Origin: Anaspis maculata
Lineage: Eukaryota; Arthropoda; Insecta; Coleoptera; Scraptiidae
Reading direction: 5' to 3'
NCBI GenBank assembly: GCA_949128115.1
Contig: OX421964.1
Location: 20,422,892 to 20,486,891, forward strand
DNA length: 64,000 bases
The notes under the pieces were generated by a model, which was not told where the DNA came from, did no database searches, and saw nothing but the letters and a program-made list of their open reading frames with translations. The position numbers and the translations under genes were made by a program. This document shows positions 11,201 through 22,949 of the stretch, one piece after another; within the stretch, counting starts at the first letter, position 1, and the number at the start of each line of letters is the position of its first letter.

Positions 11201-13171
11201 ACGGATCCTAAGAATCTGGGAAACCTACCCTATAAACATTGAGGGATGGGCCAATTGCTGGCCATCATCCGCACATGCTGGCACTGTGCTGGCATCGGTT
11301 GCCATTAAAAAGTTGGTAATGGCCCACGCGAATGTTGCCGGAATAAATTTGTTACGCGAGTACCACAGAAAATAAGCAAGCGGGCCATAGGCTTAATGCC
11401 AGCAATTTTCAGATGGTATGGGGTATGGTTAACAGTGCGCCGGGCCGAAAGCGGTTAGCTGCCTTAAATTCGTTGTGGTCTGCTGCCACTGGTCTTTTGC
11501 TGTTATGATGCTGGCATTTTACACATGAATGACCTGCAGTAACAAAATTAAATCTCCCGCGTCGGGGCGTCGGTAATGCAGATGCCGCCCGCATGATAGC
11601 GTCGCTCAGGCACCGTCAAACTGTCAAAGCTTTGCCGATCCCGCCATAATTCTGTCGTCTGCTCGTCTGCAACCTGCAACTAACCTCAACAAGTAAAGAA
11701 AAAGAAGAAGGCTCGTTCCTCGACTAGCCGACTCCCCTCTGGTCGACTCCTGCAGTCCTGCGGCGTCCTGTTTGCGTGGTTCTATAGAAGGTATGTATTT
11801 AGTAATTACCTGGTACTTTTTTACTTCAATTGGAACTCCTGCAACAGGTATTCGTTCTAGAGAGAGCCCCCGCGCCCGCCTGAGAAAGCATTTTTGGCCT
11901 GGGTCTGAGTCTGCTGCTAATCTGCATGGAAATGGCTGCTGCTAACTTCCACAGGTTCGACGTTGTGTTGTTCGACGAGTAATGTAGTTTTCTCGATAGT
12001 TTTATAGAGAATCATTCATATTGGGAGAATGCTCGAAAAAAAAAGGCAAGAGAAGAACACTAATGTTTGTATCATTTAATTATGGCCTATATATTTATAT
12101 TGATATATTAGTACCTATTGTTGATATGTACCTGAAGTGATGTAACATGTAGACGTGCAATTTATTATCTGATTACCTGCAGAGTACCTGATCATTTTGT
12201 AAAATCTAACTGCAACAAAATCTTGTGAGCTATGTTGTTTGCTTGTGTATTTTTCCCTTCCACGGAATTTTCTTGTTGAAATATATTATAATTTATAGTT
12301 CAGTTAATGTATAGATATATTTTTTGTCTTATTTTGAGGGATTTTTTTAAAAGAGGGGGGAGGTGCTGGCGAATAATTGGCGTCTTTGTGGCATAATTCT
12401 GGGCCACATATGGCCGACTATCTGACCGCCATTACCGGACCAATTGGTAACAAGCAGTCCTGGGGAAGTTATGTATAACTGCTGGCAAAATACCGGTCCT
12501 GGGCAGGCCCAATGCTGGGGAACGCCTTGCGGCCACATTGAGGCCAGCGGGTCAAATCAATTCAGGCCCGTGCCGGCAAGCTGATGATGTGCCATTGCCA
12601 GCACGTAGTGACGACTAATGATGGCTGGCTTCTGGCCCTCAACATCAATGTTTATAGGAGCTTCCTGACCCAACATTCCAATTGCAAATTCATGCCGGCT
12701 GGCAAAATCTGGCTCTTGCAACTGTTGCACTACATGAATCTTATAAGGCTTCAGTTTGAGGTTGTGACGCAAGATTTTCCAAACAGAAGTTTAAGATACT
12801 CATACTCCGACCTCAAGACTAACGCGAACAATGGACTGTTTCCCATTTACTGCGTGAATTTGTCGTACTTGCTCAATAACTTCAGGTCCTAGTGCACGAC
12901 GACCATTTAGTCCGGAGGTTAGCCGCCTGAACCTTGCAAATCGTGATACCGCGATGCCGTTTGGTACGAATGTTATCTATCTATACCAGTACCTTCACTT
13001 TGAGATATGAAGCCATCGCCGAATCACAAGCAGGGCTTCAGGGCGGCGGGTGAAAATAAAAATGATCACACGTGACAAGGGTTAGTTCCAAGTTTCATGA
13101 AAATTGTTCCACCAATAAGAAATTACAATATGACGGCCAAGATGGCGGTGCAAACATGAAATCCAATCTGA
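11201..13171. other. Non-coding region with TGGCC/GCCAGC-rich segments
   Basis: About 11230-11420 and 12390-12740 are studded with TGGCC, GCCAGC and TTGCTGGC words, which resemble the palindromic element at 37993-38352. I could not define ends. The remainder shows no supported gene. Confidence 0.35.
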
Positions 13172-13576
13172 CCACTCTTGAGAACCTAAGCTATCCATCA
13201 GAAAAAGTTCCAGGTCTCTAGATTCATTCCCCGAAAAGGAGTTCAATTTCTTAGAAGTGCACAGGAAATCTTTGTTTTTTGATAATAATAGTGATAACTA
13301 TGTATGTATGAAAAAAATAATGCCCATTGGCCACTCTTGGGGATATCAGCTATACATCGGACGAAGTTCGAAGGCTCTAGCTCCATTCCCGGAGGAAGAG
13401 TTCAACTTTTTAGAAGTGCACAGTAAATCTTTTTCTTTTTGATAATAATAATGATAACTATGTATGGATGGAAAAATCATGCCCATTGGCCACCTTTGGG
13501 GACATCAGCTATCATTCAAAAAAAGTTCCAAGGCTCTAACTTTATTCCCCGAGGACGAGTACAACTTCTCAATTTC
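13172..13576. repeat. Diverged tandem repeat, 159-bp period, ~2.5 copies
   Basis: Units start with CCACTCTTG or CCACCTTTGGGG at 13172, 13331 and 13490, exactly 159 bases apart. Each continues with a TTCCAAGGCTCTA-like block, then CCCGAGGA, and in the first two AGAAGTGCACAG and TGATAATAATA. The third unit runs into the GACA microsatellite. Confidence 0.85.
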
Positions 13577-13581
13577 TACAC

Positions 13582-13648
13582 GGACAGACAGACAGACAGA
13601 CAGACAGACAGATAGACAGAGAGACGGACAGACAGACAGACAGACAGA
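13582..13648. repeat. (GACA)n microsatellite
   Basis: About 16 tetranucleotide units of GACA with a few interruptions (GATA, GAGA), directly after the 159-bp tandem repeat. Reading frames through it on both strands are artefacts. Confidence 0.95.
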
Positions 13649-14801
13649 GCGTCATTTTCTTACGAAAATGCGCTGAAAAGACCCTGTACAAGGTAAATTT
13701 GGATGTATTAAGATAGTATACAGATGTCCCAGAAATAAGTACACAAAAAGATATCACATATCTCTGACAACAAAACAGGTCGATTCGACCAAACTTACCT
13801 CTATACCAAAATGCTTCCTCAGAAAGATACAAGCTTCCAAAGTTGACTTTGTGATGCAGGTAGTTTTCATGGCATATCTCCGAAACCGTTAGTGATAAAA
13901 AGACAGAATTTTTTATAGTCCCTCAGGTTTTCATGCTCCCCAGTACGACGCGACGTTACGCCCGTTACAAAACTTCACCCCGGGGGTGTCAAACTGATTG
14001 AGGGGGAAGTAAAATCCTCACAAACTTTTTTGCTTGTGAACTTTTTCAAAGTTGAACACAACAATATGAGTTTTCAAATATCTTCACAGAGGAAAGGTGC
14101 TCTTGTTGAATTTCGATGGTTCGATGGCATGGTTTTCAAGAAAAATCGACAGTTTTTCAAGTTTCATAGTTTCAAGTTTGAGAGACCGCTTCCCGCCATC
14201 TTGTAAATGTCATGCGTCCGGTTATGTCACTTACGTCACTCAACACTCAAGCCAGAGCGCCAGAGTATGTGGCCCAAGAAGTATGTGGGCCCAAGCCGCT
14301 CAAGCTCATGGTGTTTATTCGTTTGTCTTTCACGCTATATTGCTGGTTTTTAGTCGTTTTCCCGTTATTCCAGTCCGGTAAATTGGAATGAATAATGTTA
14401 ATAACAACAGGACTTACCTACATTCCAGAGCAGATTTTGATTCGTGTGCCATGGTGACGGTGTGCCAATTCACAGTTTGTGATCCAGTGCCTTCTTGGTG
14501 TTCTAACAAAGCAATGTCCCGATCTTATCAAAATGCCCATGATGACGACTCACGACTGCTGTGTTAAGCTTGCAGGACCAGACTACCAGACACGACACCT
14601 AACCTGCTAGCTCCACACATAGGTAAGTCTTGGAAATTTTCGAAGAAATTTTGCCTAGTACAGGGTACAGGTGTTGTATGGTTATAGCACAGACGTTATA
14701 GTATATGGTAGTATTTCAGTTGTAGCCAATTGAGGAGCTAATCTTTCGTTCAGACGTCATAGATTCAATTGTTGCAACAATTATTGTCTCGACAGTGGGT
14801 A
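13649..14801. other. Non-coding, nothing recognised
   Basis: No gene supported. A single CCGCCATCTTG lies at about 14190. Confidence 0.4.
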
Positions 14802-14911
14802 TAGGCTGTCTGATTTCTACATGATTCTGGTGGGCTGCGATTCAGGCCGCGATCGGCCTATGGCCACCAGAAACACAGCCCGCTCAAATCATGTAGAAAT
14901 CAGACAGCCTA
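14802..14911. mobile_element. 110-bp TA-flanked foldback MITE
   Basis: Ends TAGGCTGTCTGATTTCTACA and its inverse, with TA at 14800-14801 and 14912-14913. The centre is also partly self-complementary (GGTGGGCTG and CAGCCCGC). It is unrelated in sequence to the 120-bp MITE family. Confidence 0.85.
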
Positions 14912-15167
14912 TAGTAGAGTTATTTCACCAAATAAAACTTTGGTCTTTAGGACCAGTAAGTGTCCTACAAGGTAGCCAAATTTAGAGGAATTCAGCTTGA
15001 TAGGCAAGAGTAGGCGAGGAGTATGCGAAGCTAACATGCAGGTGTCCCTGAATTAGCCATCCAAACTTCTGCAACACATTTTACGTGAAAAATTAGGAGA
15101 AAAGCCTAGAGAAAAGTCAACATTCAATCATCAACAAAAAATAAGAATACTCTTTTAATTGGATACA

Positions 15168-15287
15168 CCGTGTGATCAAAAACTTTCCTCCTCTAGGCAG
15201 GCTGTGACCTGGCCAAAATCAGCATCGTTTGCCTGCCAATGACCAGACCACAGCCTGCCTAGAGAAGGAAAGTTTTTGATCATACGG
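15168..15287. mobile_element. 120-bp foldback MITE, copy 2 of 3
   Basis: Same family as 3167-3286 and 41452-41571. The left end has drifted (CCGTGTGATC, preceded by CA where TA is expected), while the right end keeps GATCATACGG followed by TA. Confidence 0.88.
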
Positions 15288-15660
15288 TACTTACAGGTGT
15301 TCCAGTGAGCAGTGAAGGGGAATCAGTAATCACTTTCATATTTTATCTGGCACTTTTTCTGAAAATTTCTTCAAGGGTACCCCAGGTATAACGATTTTTA
15401 TCATTACGGGTCAGTGATCTGTTGGTGAGATCAGTTTTTCATTATCAGTTACGAGATCAATTATATTTTTTGATAGATGACAATTTTTTTTAAATTTTTT
15501 CGACAACTTTTTTTAATTCGCAGCAATGAAAATTTGACATTTTTCTCCGCATGGTAACATATTTTTTAGCGCACTCTCCCAAAAAATGGGAAAAATGCGC
15601 TTTTAGCTTCACTTTGTCCGTCCGTCCGTCCGCACCCGGGATAACTCCTTAAGGATGAAA

Positions 15661-16930
15661 GATATCGATGTGGTGTAAACGCTGATCAATAGTACATACA
15701 TATGTCCAGGATGTCAAGTTGACTTTTGGTTTTTTGTTATTCTGCCGCCATTTTTGATCCGCCATTTTGAATTTCGCTAAAAGTGATCCGATTGAAATGA
15801 AATTTGCAGGCAATGTAAACCATATCAACATCTATCTAATTTTTGACAATTGATGCCCTGCCGCCATCTTGTATTCTCCATACTGAACATGTTTCGAAGT
15901 GATAGAACTAGGAAAATTGTGCCTCAACAAAAAGGGATATCGATATGGTGCACACCCCAATAAAATGCGTACGTGTCCACCACATAAAGCTGACCAGTGG
16001 TTTTTGTCATTTGGCTGCCATCTTTCATCCGCCATTATGAATTTGTCTGGAAGTGGTCAGATTCGAGTAAAATTTGCAGGCGATGTGAACTTCAATCAGA
16101 TACATCCAATTTTCGACAATTGATGCCCCGCCGCCATCTTGTATTCTCCATATTGAACATGTTTCAAAGTGATAGAATCAACAAAAAGAGATATCGATGT
16201 GGTGCAAACGCCAATCGAATGCGTACGTAGCCACCATATAAAGTTGACCAATGATTTTTGTCACTTGGCCGCCACCTTTGATCCGCCATTTTGAACTTCT
16301 CTGAAAGTGGTCCGATTTGAGTGAAATTTGCAGGCGATGTGAACTTCATCAGGATACATCCAATTTTTGACATTTGATGCCCCGCCATCTTGTATTCTCC
16401 ATATTAAATTAAACATGTTTCAAAATAATAGAACTAGGAGAATTATGCCTCAACGAAAAGAGATATCGATGTGGTGCAAATGCCCAATAAATGCGTACGT
16501 GCCCACCATATAAATTTGATCAATAATTTTTGTCACTTGACCGCAATCTTTGGTCCGCCATTTTGAATTTCTCTGAAAGTGGTCCAATTTGAGTGAAATT
16601 CACAGGCGATGTAAACTTCATCCTCGACTTCATCAAAATACATCCGATTTTAAACAAATGATGTTCTGCCGCCATATTGAAAATTCTTATCAATCAACGA
16701 TTTTCATGGAGCTTGGGACTTACCTTTGTTTCGTATGATAATTCTTATTCTCCAGCCAAATTCCAAAATTCTGCCGCCATCTTGAAATCTCTTATTAGTG
16801 GAGCGATTTTAATAAAACTTGGGACTTACCCTTGTCTATAGTGCGATCATTTCGATTTTTAAGCCAAACTTCATGATTCTGACGCTATTTTGGCCGCCAT
16901 ATTGAAATTTCTGCCCAAATAACGGTAGAA
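15661..16930. repeat. Diverged ~270-bp tandem repeat, four units, rich in CCGCCAT motifs
   Basis: The marker GATATCGATRTGGTG occurs at 15661, 15936, 16190 and 16462, with spacings of 275, 254 and 272 bases. Each unit carries AAATTTGCAGGCGATGT or a variant, ATGCGTACGT, and two or more words of the type CCGCCATCTTG or CCGCCATTTTGAA. The array decays after 16680 but the CCGCCAT words continue to about 16900. A run of CCGT repeats precedes it near 15617. Small reading frames on both strands follow the repeat and are not genes. Confidence 0.85.
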
Positions 16931-17589
16931 CCCTGATTAACATCTTGCGTTCACTAATCCTCCAAAAAGGAAGTGCGCTACTGAGCCTCATGCCCACGAG
17001 GCATATTCGCTTGTTTGTTCCTGTCATTATCCTGTCAATCAAAAATGACAGTTGCTTTGTCTGGAAGAAAACGAAATAGTATGCCTACTACTGTTGGTTG
17101 AATTGGCGACCGCAGAAGATCTCAACGAGAAAGAACCCCACCCACAGGGGGTTGAAATTGGAGGTTCTGACGGCTTCAAAATGATATTATGACGTAAATT
17201 GAAGTTCTCCATTTGGTCTCTCTTCAAGTTGTGTTTCATGCCAATTGTATTTAATTTAGAGAAAAATATCGACCCCCTCATTCACCTTCGTTCACCCCCA
17301 ACCCCTATCTACCATCATAAAATTCGAGATTACTCTCAAAAGCCATGCAGATGACTTCTGTGACTCGAATTATGAATTTTGAGATTGAAATTATTTTCCA
17401 CCCCTAATGCTAATGTTGGGGTGGCGATTTTCCAATCTTCCTTGGTTAATTTGGCTGAATTTTTGGTATTCTGCTCTTCTAGTTCTGATGAACAAAAATG
17501 TTTTCATGCCAGAACTTAATCCTAACCAGTTTTCGTTGTACAGGGGACTGAAATTCAATATTTATGCTCTCAAATCTTCAGCTTCAGGC
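16931..17589. other. Non-coding, nothing recognised
   Basis: No supported gene or repeat boundary. Confidence 0.4.
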
Positions 17590-17805
17590 TGGTTTGTCAA
17601 AATTATCTATTCACCTGCCTTTCAAAGGAATGCAATCACTGACGTAGGAGTTCTGGAGGGAACATTAATTTGAAAGGTTCTTCAGCTGCTTCCAAATTAA
17701 TGACCTCCATAACTCCTACGCCACTGATTGCATGTCTTTGAAATTTGGTCGGTGAATGGATGACTCCGACAAACCAGTCCATTCTAGATTTTAAGCTAAT
17801 TTGTT
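17590..17805. repeat. Imperfect palindrome, ~215 bp
   Basis: TGGTTTGTC...CACTGACGTAGGAGTTCTGGAGG on the left mirrors CCTCCATAACTCCTACG...GACAAACCA on the right, around a centre near 17690. It may be the core of an old foldback element. Ends are not sharp. Confidence 0.65.
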
Positions 17806-18269
17806 GTGATGGTTCGCAAGTTACAAATTTTCAAAAATCGAAAAAAGTGAACTTTGATACCCTGCTCGATACCCTGTATCCTTTCCAGGAAACCCATGAG
17901 AGGCACGTTTATGTTATATTTTTCTGACTCAGGAGGATAAGAAGAATCTTATCCCAAAGTTTGGTCGATTTATACTGATTCACCCTGTCTACAAAAGTGA
18001 ATTTGCCTCGGAATTTCTATCTCGATTTTAATAATTCAGCCATAAAATTAGTTGTTCTCGTTTCTGGTGGTTATTCTAATCTGCTGATCGGGATGGGTGT
18101 GTGAGGGATTCTGATTTGCAGGTCCCTTAGCTCTCATAAAATGACCAATAATAGGCTACTTCATTTGGGCAGGTGCGCATGTGTAAAAGCGCCAGATTTT
18201 GAAAACTTCCGTACTCCTGTTAGTGTGAAGATGAAAACTTGGCAACGCTGCATGCTCTGTCTAGCCGCC

Positions 18270-18362
18270 TGACCAACTACTGGTTCCTGGCTGTCACTTT
18301 TACACACACCGTAAACGCATCTCTTCGTAGCTTCTTTGAACTTCCTTCTCGGTACAGCCATT
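18270..18362 (-). pseudogene. Possible THAP zinc-finger N-terminal fragment
   Basis: The minus strand reads KRCVYGVCKSDSQEP. It has the C-X4-C start and the KSDS signature that I associate with THAP domains of insect P-element-related proteins. Downstream residues do not continue the domain and no second Cys-X2-His pair is visible. It is at most a fragment. Confidence 0.3.
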
Positions 18363-18442
18363 TTCAACAAGTTGTGTTCTTTCGTCGAAATATGAGAAAA
18401 TGGAATGTAGGTCAGGTAGAAACGAGAAGTGTCATCATAATA

Positions 18443-18744
18443 GGGTGATTGCAAGGAATTCGTTCACCTCATCACCGGCAGGCAGCGCAAGGATCGAGTT
18501 ATGTTTTGACGTTTGTTATGGAATTGCATTGGAGCATATAACAGGTGTAAAGCCTTGAATGATTAGAAATCACAATCTCGATCTCGTAAACGCTGAACAA
18601 AAGAGTATGTGAACAAAACACGTAAAAATGACAGTATTCAGTGAGGTTAGTCCGGTTGACGTTGCTCCGACATAGATAAAACTTGACAGATGACAATGAC
18701 ACTATTGACATTTTGCCATAAACTCCCTCTACATGCAATCACCC
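18443..18744. mobile_element. ~300-bp MITE with short terminal inverted repeats
   Basis: GGGTGATTGCA at the left end and TGCAATCACCC at the right end, flanked by TA on both sides (18441-18442 and 18745-18746). The interior is unique. The inverted ends are short, so chance is possible but the flanking TA supports it. Confidence 0.55.
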
Positions 18745-18746
18745 TA

Positions 18747-19471
18747 TTGTCACAAGTGACAGTTGGCGCCGATGTCTTGTTGTTTTGAGCGCTGGTGCTA
18801 TTTTCGTTGTACCTGAACGGCCACAAATGATCATTGAACTTAATTCCAATCAAACATTTCCTTTGAATATCAAAAATGGTATCTAACATTCAACCAAGTT
18901 ATTTGTGGAATTTTAGAGGCACTACAATATTTTTTAGTGTTAATTTTCCATATCGGTGTACGAAACTATGAAATTTGCGCCACTCATGAGCACTCAAAAA
19001 AACCGAAACGAAGGGACCTATTACGGAATTTTGTGGTGCTATCATTCACAGCAGGTAACTCGGTAGGCTTTCATGGCACTGTTCTGCTAACTAGGCCACA
19101 GAACCTGATTTTCATGAGCCCCCATGGGGATGGCAATTTTTCTTGCGATGATCCATAATAGTATGTGATAGAATAAAGCACAATGAAACTGGCATTCTAT
19201 AAGCACGGCCTGTCTTAAACACTTCCTCGTCTCTTCTCTCAAGGGCCTGATTCGGTCGCCAACATAACCATAAAACATGAACGTCGATTTGTATTATCGG
19301 CATTTTCTGTAACAAAGATGAATAGTTCCTGTTCCTATACATAGTGTTCTAGACGCATGTGCAACTGTTGATTAAGCAACTTGTGCTACATTCGAATGAA
19401 CTGGAAAATTTGTGTACAATACGTTGGAAAACGTTGCCTTTCTTATCAAATGAGTTGTTTCTAGTGTGAAA
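18747..19471. other. Non-coding flank of the Tc1 element, nothing recognised
   Basis: Small overlapping reading frames without domains. Confidence 0.4.
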
Positions 19472-19473
19472 TA

Positions 19474-20320
19474 AAGTGGTCAACAAAATAAGTGTCTATG
19501 TCGATATTTGTATAGTTTTTCAAAACTTGACAGCTTTGGAATCTTTCGCGCGATTTTGGATCTGTTTGAACTGGTGGATAGCCTCATTCTTTGGCTATCG
19601 GATCCAAGTTTTGCGGATATTGAGAAAGCCCAATAAAATTTCTACAGGGTGTCAAATAAAGCAATGCAAAAGTTTTGAAAGTTTCGCTAACCCCCATTTT
19701 GCCAAGAAATTTTTTTTGTGGATACCAACACCAAAAATATGAAGAATGATGTATTCTCTCGAAAAGGTTTTCGATTCATCCCCCTATTTCTGTTTAAAAA
19801 AAAGTTATGCCATTTTTTCCTCAATCTACACTTTTCGACAATTAACGTTACAACTGGCCATATTATCGAGGCAAATTTGACAACAATTGATACTTTCACT
19901 TGAAAAACTGTCCCATGAAAAACATTTTCTTTACTCACCCCTAAAATGATTATCTACGGTCAGTGCCTAAAGCCCCTGCGGACCGAGTAAGAATGTAGCC
20001 TGCTGGAGCTGGAGATGGAATAGCACTGTATCACATCAGATTTACAACATTAACCATATGAAACCCTCTGATAATGTTTGTTAAGGGTTGTTTTAAAAAA
20101 ATTGAAAATTGATAACTTGAGAACGAGAAGACCTAGAGGCTACTTTCTTATTTGACGTTCAATCGCATACGGTGACGCATTTTGCAACAAAGTGGGGGTG
20201 TGATTCATAGCTACCCTTACTTAAGGGATGGAAATGTTTTTGTTTAAGTGTTTGGTATCATTTCTTATGGTTTCGTCTGTTCTGAATGCAATTTTGGCAA
20301 TTAAAATTGATTTTGAACAA
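19474..20320. repeat. Left terminal inverted repeat of the Tc1-type element
   Basis: Reverse complement of ~22085-22947. It contains CTACAGGGTGTC at about 19642, a word also found in other elements here. Confidence 0.9.
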
Positions 20321-20927
20321 ATGTTACCATTTGAAAGAAAGAATCAAGTTCATAACTTCGGATGGAGTTTTTCTTTATTGTGACAAAATGTTTACAATTG
20401 AAAACAATGTTTCCATAAAATCGATAGAGTTATACTATCAGTAGCGAAAAAAATTGGTACAGCCCAGTTTTAACTTTCAGTTGCTTTCAAACTCGGCGCG
20501 GTCAAAGACAGCAAAAATTTTGTAGACAAGACTTCCACTGATTTCCACGTAACTTCTACTGACTTCCATGTGATTTCCATTGACCGCCACCATTGTGTAC
20601 ACCAGACTTCCACTGCGGTTTACCTATAGAGCAAGCGTAGCCGGAACTATGGACTTGATTTCAAGTTGGAGATACGCCCGCGCCTAGAGTCTCACGCAAA
20701 AATAGCCAACTCGCTTGTCTTCGTGTCTCGGAGGACACGTAAAGCACTCGTTCTTCCTTGGTTAGTGCGCCACGTCACTAGTCACCTCAAACCAAGTAAA
20801 AGTGTAACTAGGAACTGCCTTCGGGTCTCTCCGCAAAATACTCTTCGGCTGCGACTAAAAAAGGAAACACCGTTAGACACGAGGGATATGAAAACATCCT
20901 TGAATCACTCACATAAGTTCATCTTCA

Positions 20928-21965
20928 TCAGTATTTGGTGGGACCTCCTCTAGCTCTGATGAGAGCCGCAACCCTTCGAGGCATACTCTCCACCAGGTTT
21001 CGCAAAAACTCCTGAGGAATAGCATCCCATTCAACCTGAATCGCATCCGCCAAGTCATCAAAATTTTCAATTTGTCCTTCCCTTTCTTTCATATTTCTCT
21101 TCATTTTACTCCATACATGCTCAATCACATTCATATCAGGAGACAAGGGTGGCCAATCCATTCGCTCAATATTGTGATCCCTCAAAAATTCGGTGACAAT
21201 ACGTGCACGATGTGGTCTCGCGTTGTCGTCAACCAGAATGAATCCATCACCGAAGTTTTGCGCGTAGGGGACCACAATATCCCTAATACACAAATCTCGA
21301 TATCTCTCTCCATTCATGCTCTGTCCTCTTAACACCACCAACTCACTCTTTCCTGTCATCGTGATTCCACCCCAAACAGTCACTCCTCCACCTCCAAACG
21401 CCACTCTCGCCTCCATGTGCTCTTCCAAAAATCTTTCATTTCTTCTTCTCCACACCAAAACACGCCCATCCGAATGGAACAAATTGAACTTACTTTCATC
21501 CGTAAACAAACATCTACCCCATTCAGCTATTCCCCAGTTCTGGTGGTCCCTAGCCCATTGGAGACGCACGGCGCGATGACGTCGGTTCATTAAAGGGCAT
21601 GAGGCTCTTCTTCTCGCTCTTAGCCCAGAGTCGTGCAATCTTCGTCTGACAGTTTGGTTTGACAGCTGGATCCCCGTCGTGGCCCTCAACACGTTGTTGA
21701 TGGCACTTGCAGTAGTGGTCGGTTTTCTCTTGATCGCCCTTCGAACAAAGCGATCCTGCGCAGCGGTTGTTTTCCGAGTTCTTCCTCCACGACGGTAATT
21801 AATGTCTCCAGCTGCCAGACGTCGAATTGCACGACTTATGGACCTAGAGGAGGTCCTAAAAAGTGCCGCAATGTTGTCGATGGTGTCGCCCCTCTCTCGC
21901 ATTCGTGCCACGATGGCTAATTCATCCGGACTTAAACGCGGCATTTTACAAATTACTCTGCTCAC
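20928..21965 (-). CDS. Tc1-family DD34E transposase, intact
   Basis: It cuts and pastes its transposon at TA sites after binding the terminal repeats. The 345-residue frame is uninterrupted. Residues ~8-110 look like the paired-type DNA-binding region: a helix-turn-helix (IDNIAALFRTSSRSISRAI), a basic GGRTRK linker and a second helix set. The catalytic triad is visible: D156 in FTDESKF, D247 in VDDNARPH, and E282 in NVIEHVW. There are exactly 34 residues between D247 and E282, which makes it DD34E. WGGI (198-201) and PPLSPD are also family-typical. The Met at residue 8 (codon ending at 21944), starting MPRLSPDE, is the more likely start because related proteins begin there. The frame ends 600 bp inside the left arm. 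It may be active or only recently silent. Confidence 0.93.
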   Translation of the reverse strand: MSRVICKMPRLSPDELAIVARMRERGDTIDNIAALFRTSSRSISRAIRRLAAGDINYRRGGRTRKTTAAQDRFVRRAIKRKPTTTASAINNVLRATTGIQLSNQTVRRRLHDSGLRARRRASCPLMNRRHRAVRLQWARDHQNWGIAEWGRCLFTDESKFNLFHSDGRVLVWRRRNERFLEEHMEARVAFGGGGVTVWGGITMTGKSELVVLRGQSMNGERYRDLCIRDIVVPYAQNFGDGFILVDDNARPHRARIVTEFLRDHNIERMDWPPLSPDMNVIEHVWSKMKRNMKEREGQIENFDDLADAIQVEWDAIPQEFLRNLVESMPRRVAALIRARGGPTKY

Positions 21966-22084
21966 AATAGCGGAAGAAAAAGGTTTGGTTTTTAAGGTAA
22001 CATAAGTAAAACGATAAGTTCTTCAGCTAAAAAGACACATACACAAATGAAAAACCAATCGAACGAGTTTTATCCGAATAGGAG

Positions 22085-22947
22085 ATAATGTTGAAAAAAA
22101 CAATTTTTAATACCAAAATTGAATTCAGAAGAGACGAAACCATAAGAAATGAAACCACACACTCCTACAAAAACATTTCCGTCCCTTAAGTAAGGGTTGC
22201 TAAGAAGGACACCCCCACTACGTTGCAAAATGTGTCACCGTATGCGATTGAACATGAAATAAAAATTTTGTCTCTAGGTCTTTTTCTTCTCAAGTTATCA
22301 ATTACCAATTTTTTGAAAACAACCCCTAACAAACAATATCAAAGGGGGTTTGATATGGTTGATGTGGTAAATCTGTTGTGACACAGTACTATCCCATCCT
22401 GATGCCCGCTCCAGCAGGCTACATTCTAAGTCGGTCCGCAGGGGCTTAAGGCACTGACCGTAGATAATCATTTTAGGGGTGAGTAAAGAAAATGTTTTCC
22501 ATGGGACAGTTTTTCAAGTGAAAGTATCAATTGTTGTCATACAAATTTGCCTCGATAATATGGCCAGTTGTAACGTTAATTGTCGAAAAGTGTAGATTGA
22601 GGAAAAAATGGCATAACTTTTTTTTAAACAGAAATAGGGGGATGAATCGAAAACCTTTTCGAGAGAATACATCATTCTTCATATTTTTGGTGTTGGTATC
22701 CACAAAAAAAATTTCTTGGCAAAATGGGGGTTAGCGAAACTTTCAAAACTTTTGCATTGCTTTATTTGACACCCTGTAGAAATTTTATTGGGCTTTCTCA
22801 ATATCCGCAAAACTTGGATCCGATAGCCAGAGAATGAGGCTATCCACCAGTTCAAACAGATCCAAAATCGCGCGAAAGATTCCAAAGCTGTCAAGTTTTG
22901 AAAAACTATACAAATATCGACATAGACACTTATTTTGTTGACCACTT
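22085..22947. repeat. Right terminal inverted repeat of the Tc1-type element
   Basis: Inverse copy of 19474-~20320; it carries GACACCCTGTAG at about 22768. Confidence 0.9.
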
Positions 22948-22949
22948 TA

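Larger units (their letters stand above)
19474..22947 (-). mobile_element. Complete Tc1-type transposon with very long terminal inverted repeats
   Basis: The ends AAGTGGTCAACAAAATAAGT and their inverse are flanked by TA at 19472-19473 and 22948-22949. The arms (19474-~20320 and ~22085-22947) are about 850 bp. They are nearly identical in the outer 500 bases and more diverged inward. Between them lies an intact DD34E transposase on the minus strand. Identical small reading frames in both arms (such as 19476-19742 and 22679-22945) are mirror images. The full element is 3474 bp, longer than typical Tc1 elements because of the arms. Confidence 0.9.

Noticed and set aside
13582..13648. CRISPR-like regular repeats
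   Set aside because: A simple tetranucleotide microsatellite in a eukaryotic contig; no spacers.
13569..13832. Cys/Ser/Val-repeat frames
   Set aside because: Encoded by the GACA microsatellite on either strand.
19476..22945. Pair of nearly identical 88-residue proteins
   Set aside because: They lie in the inverted arms of the Tc1-type element and have no domain.
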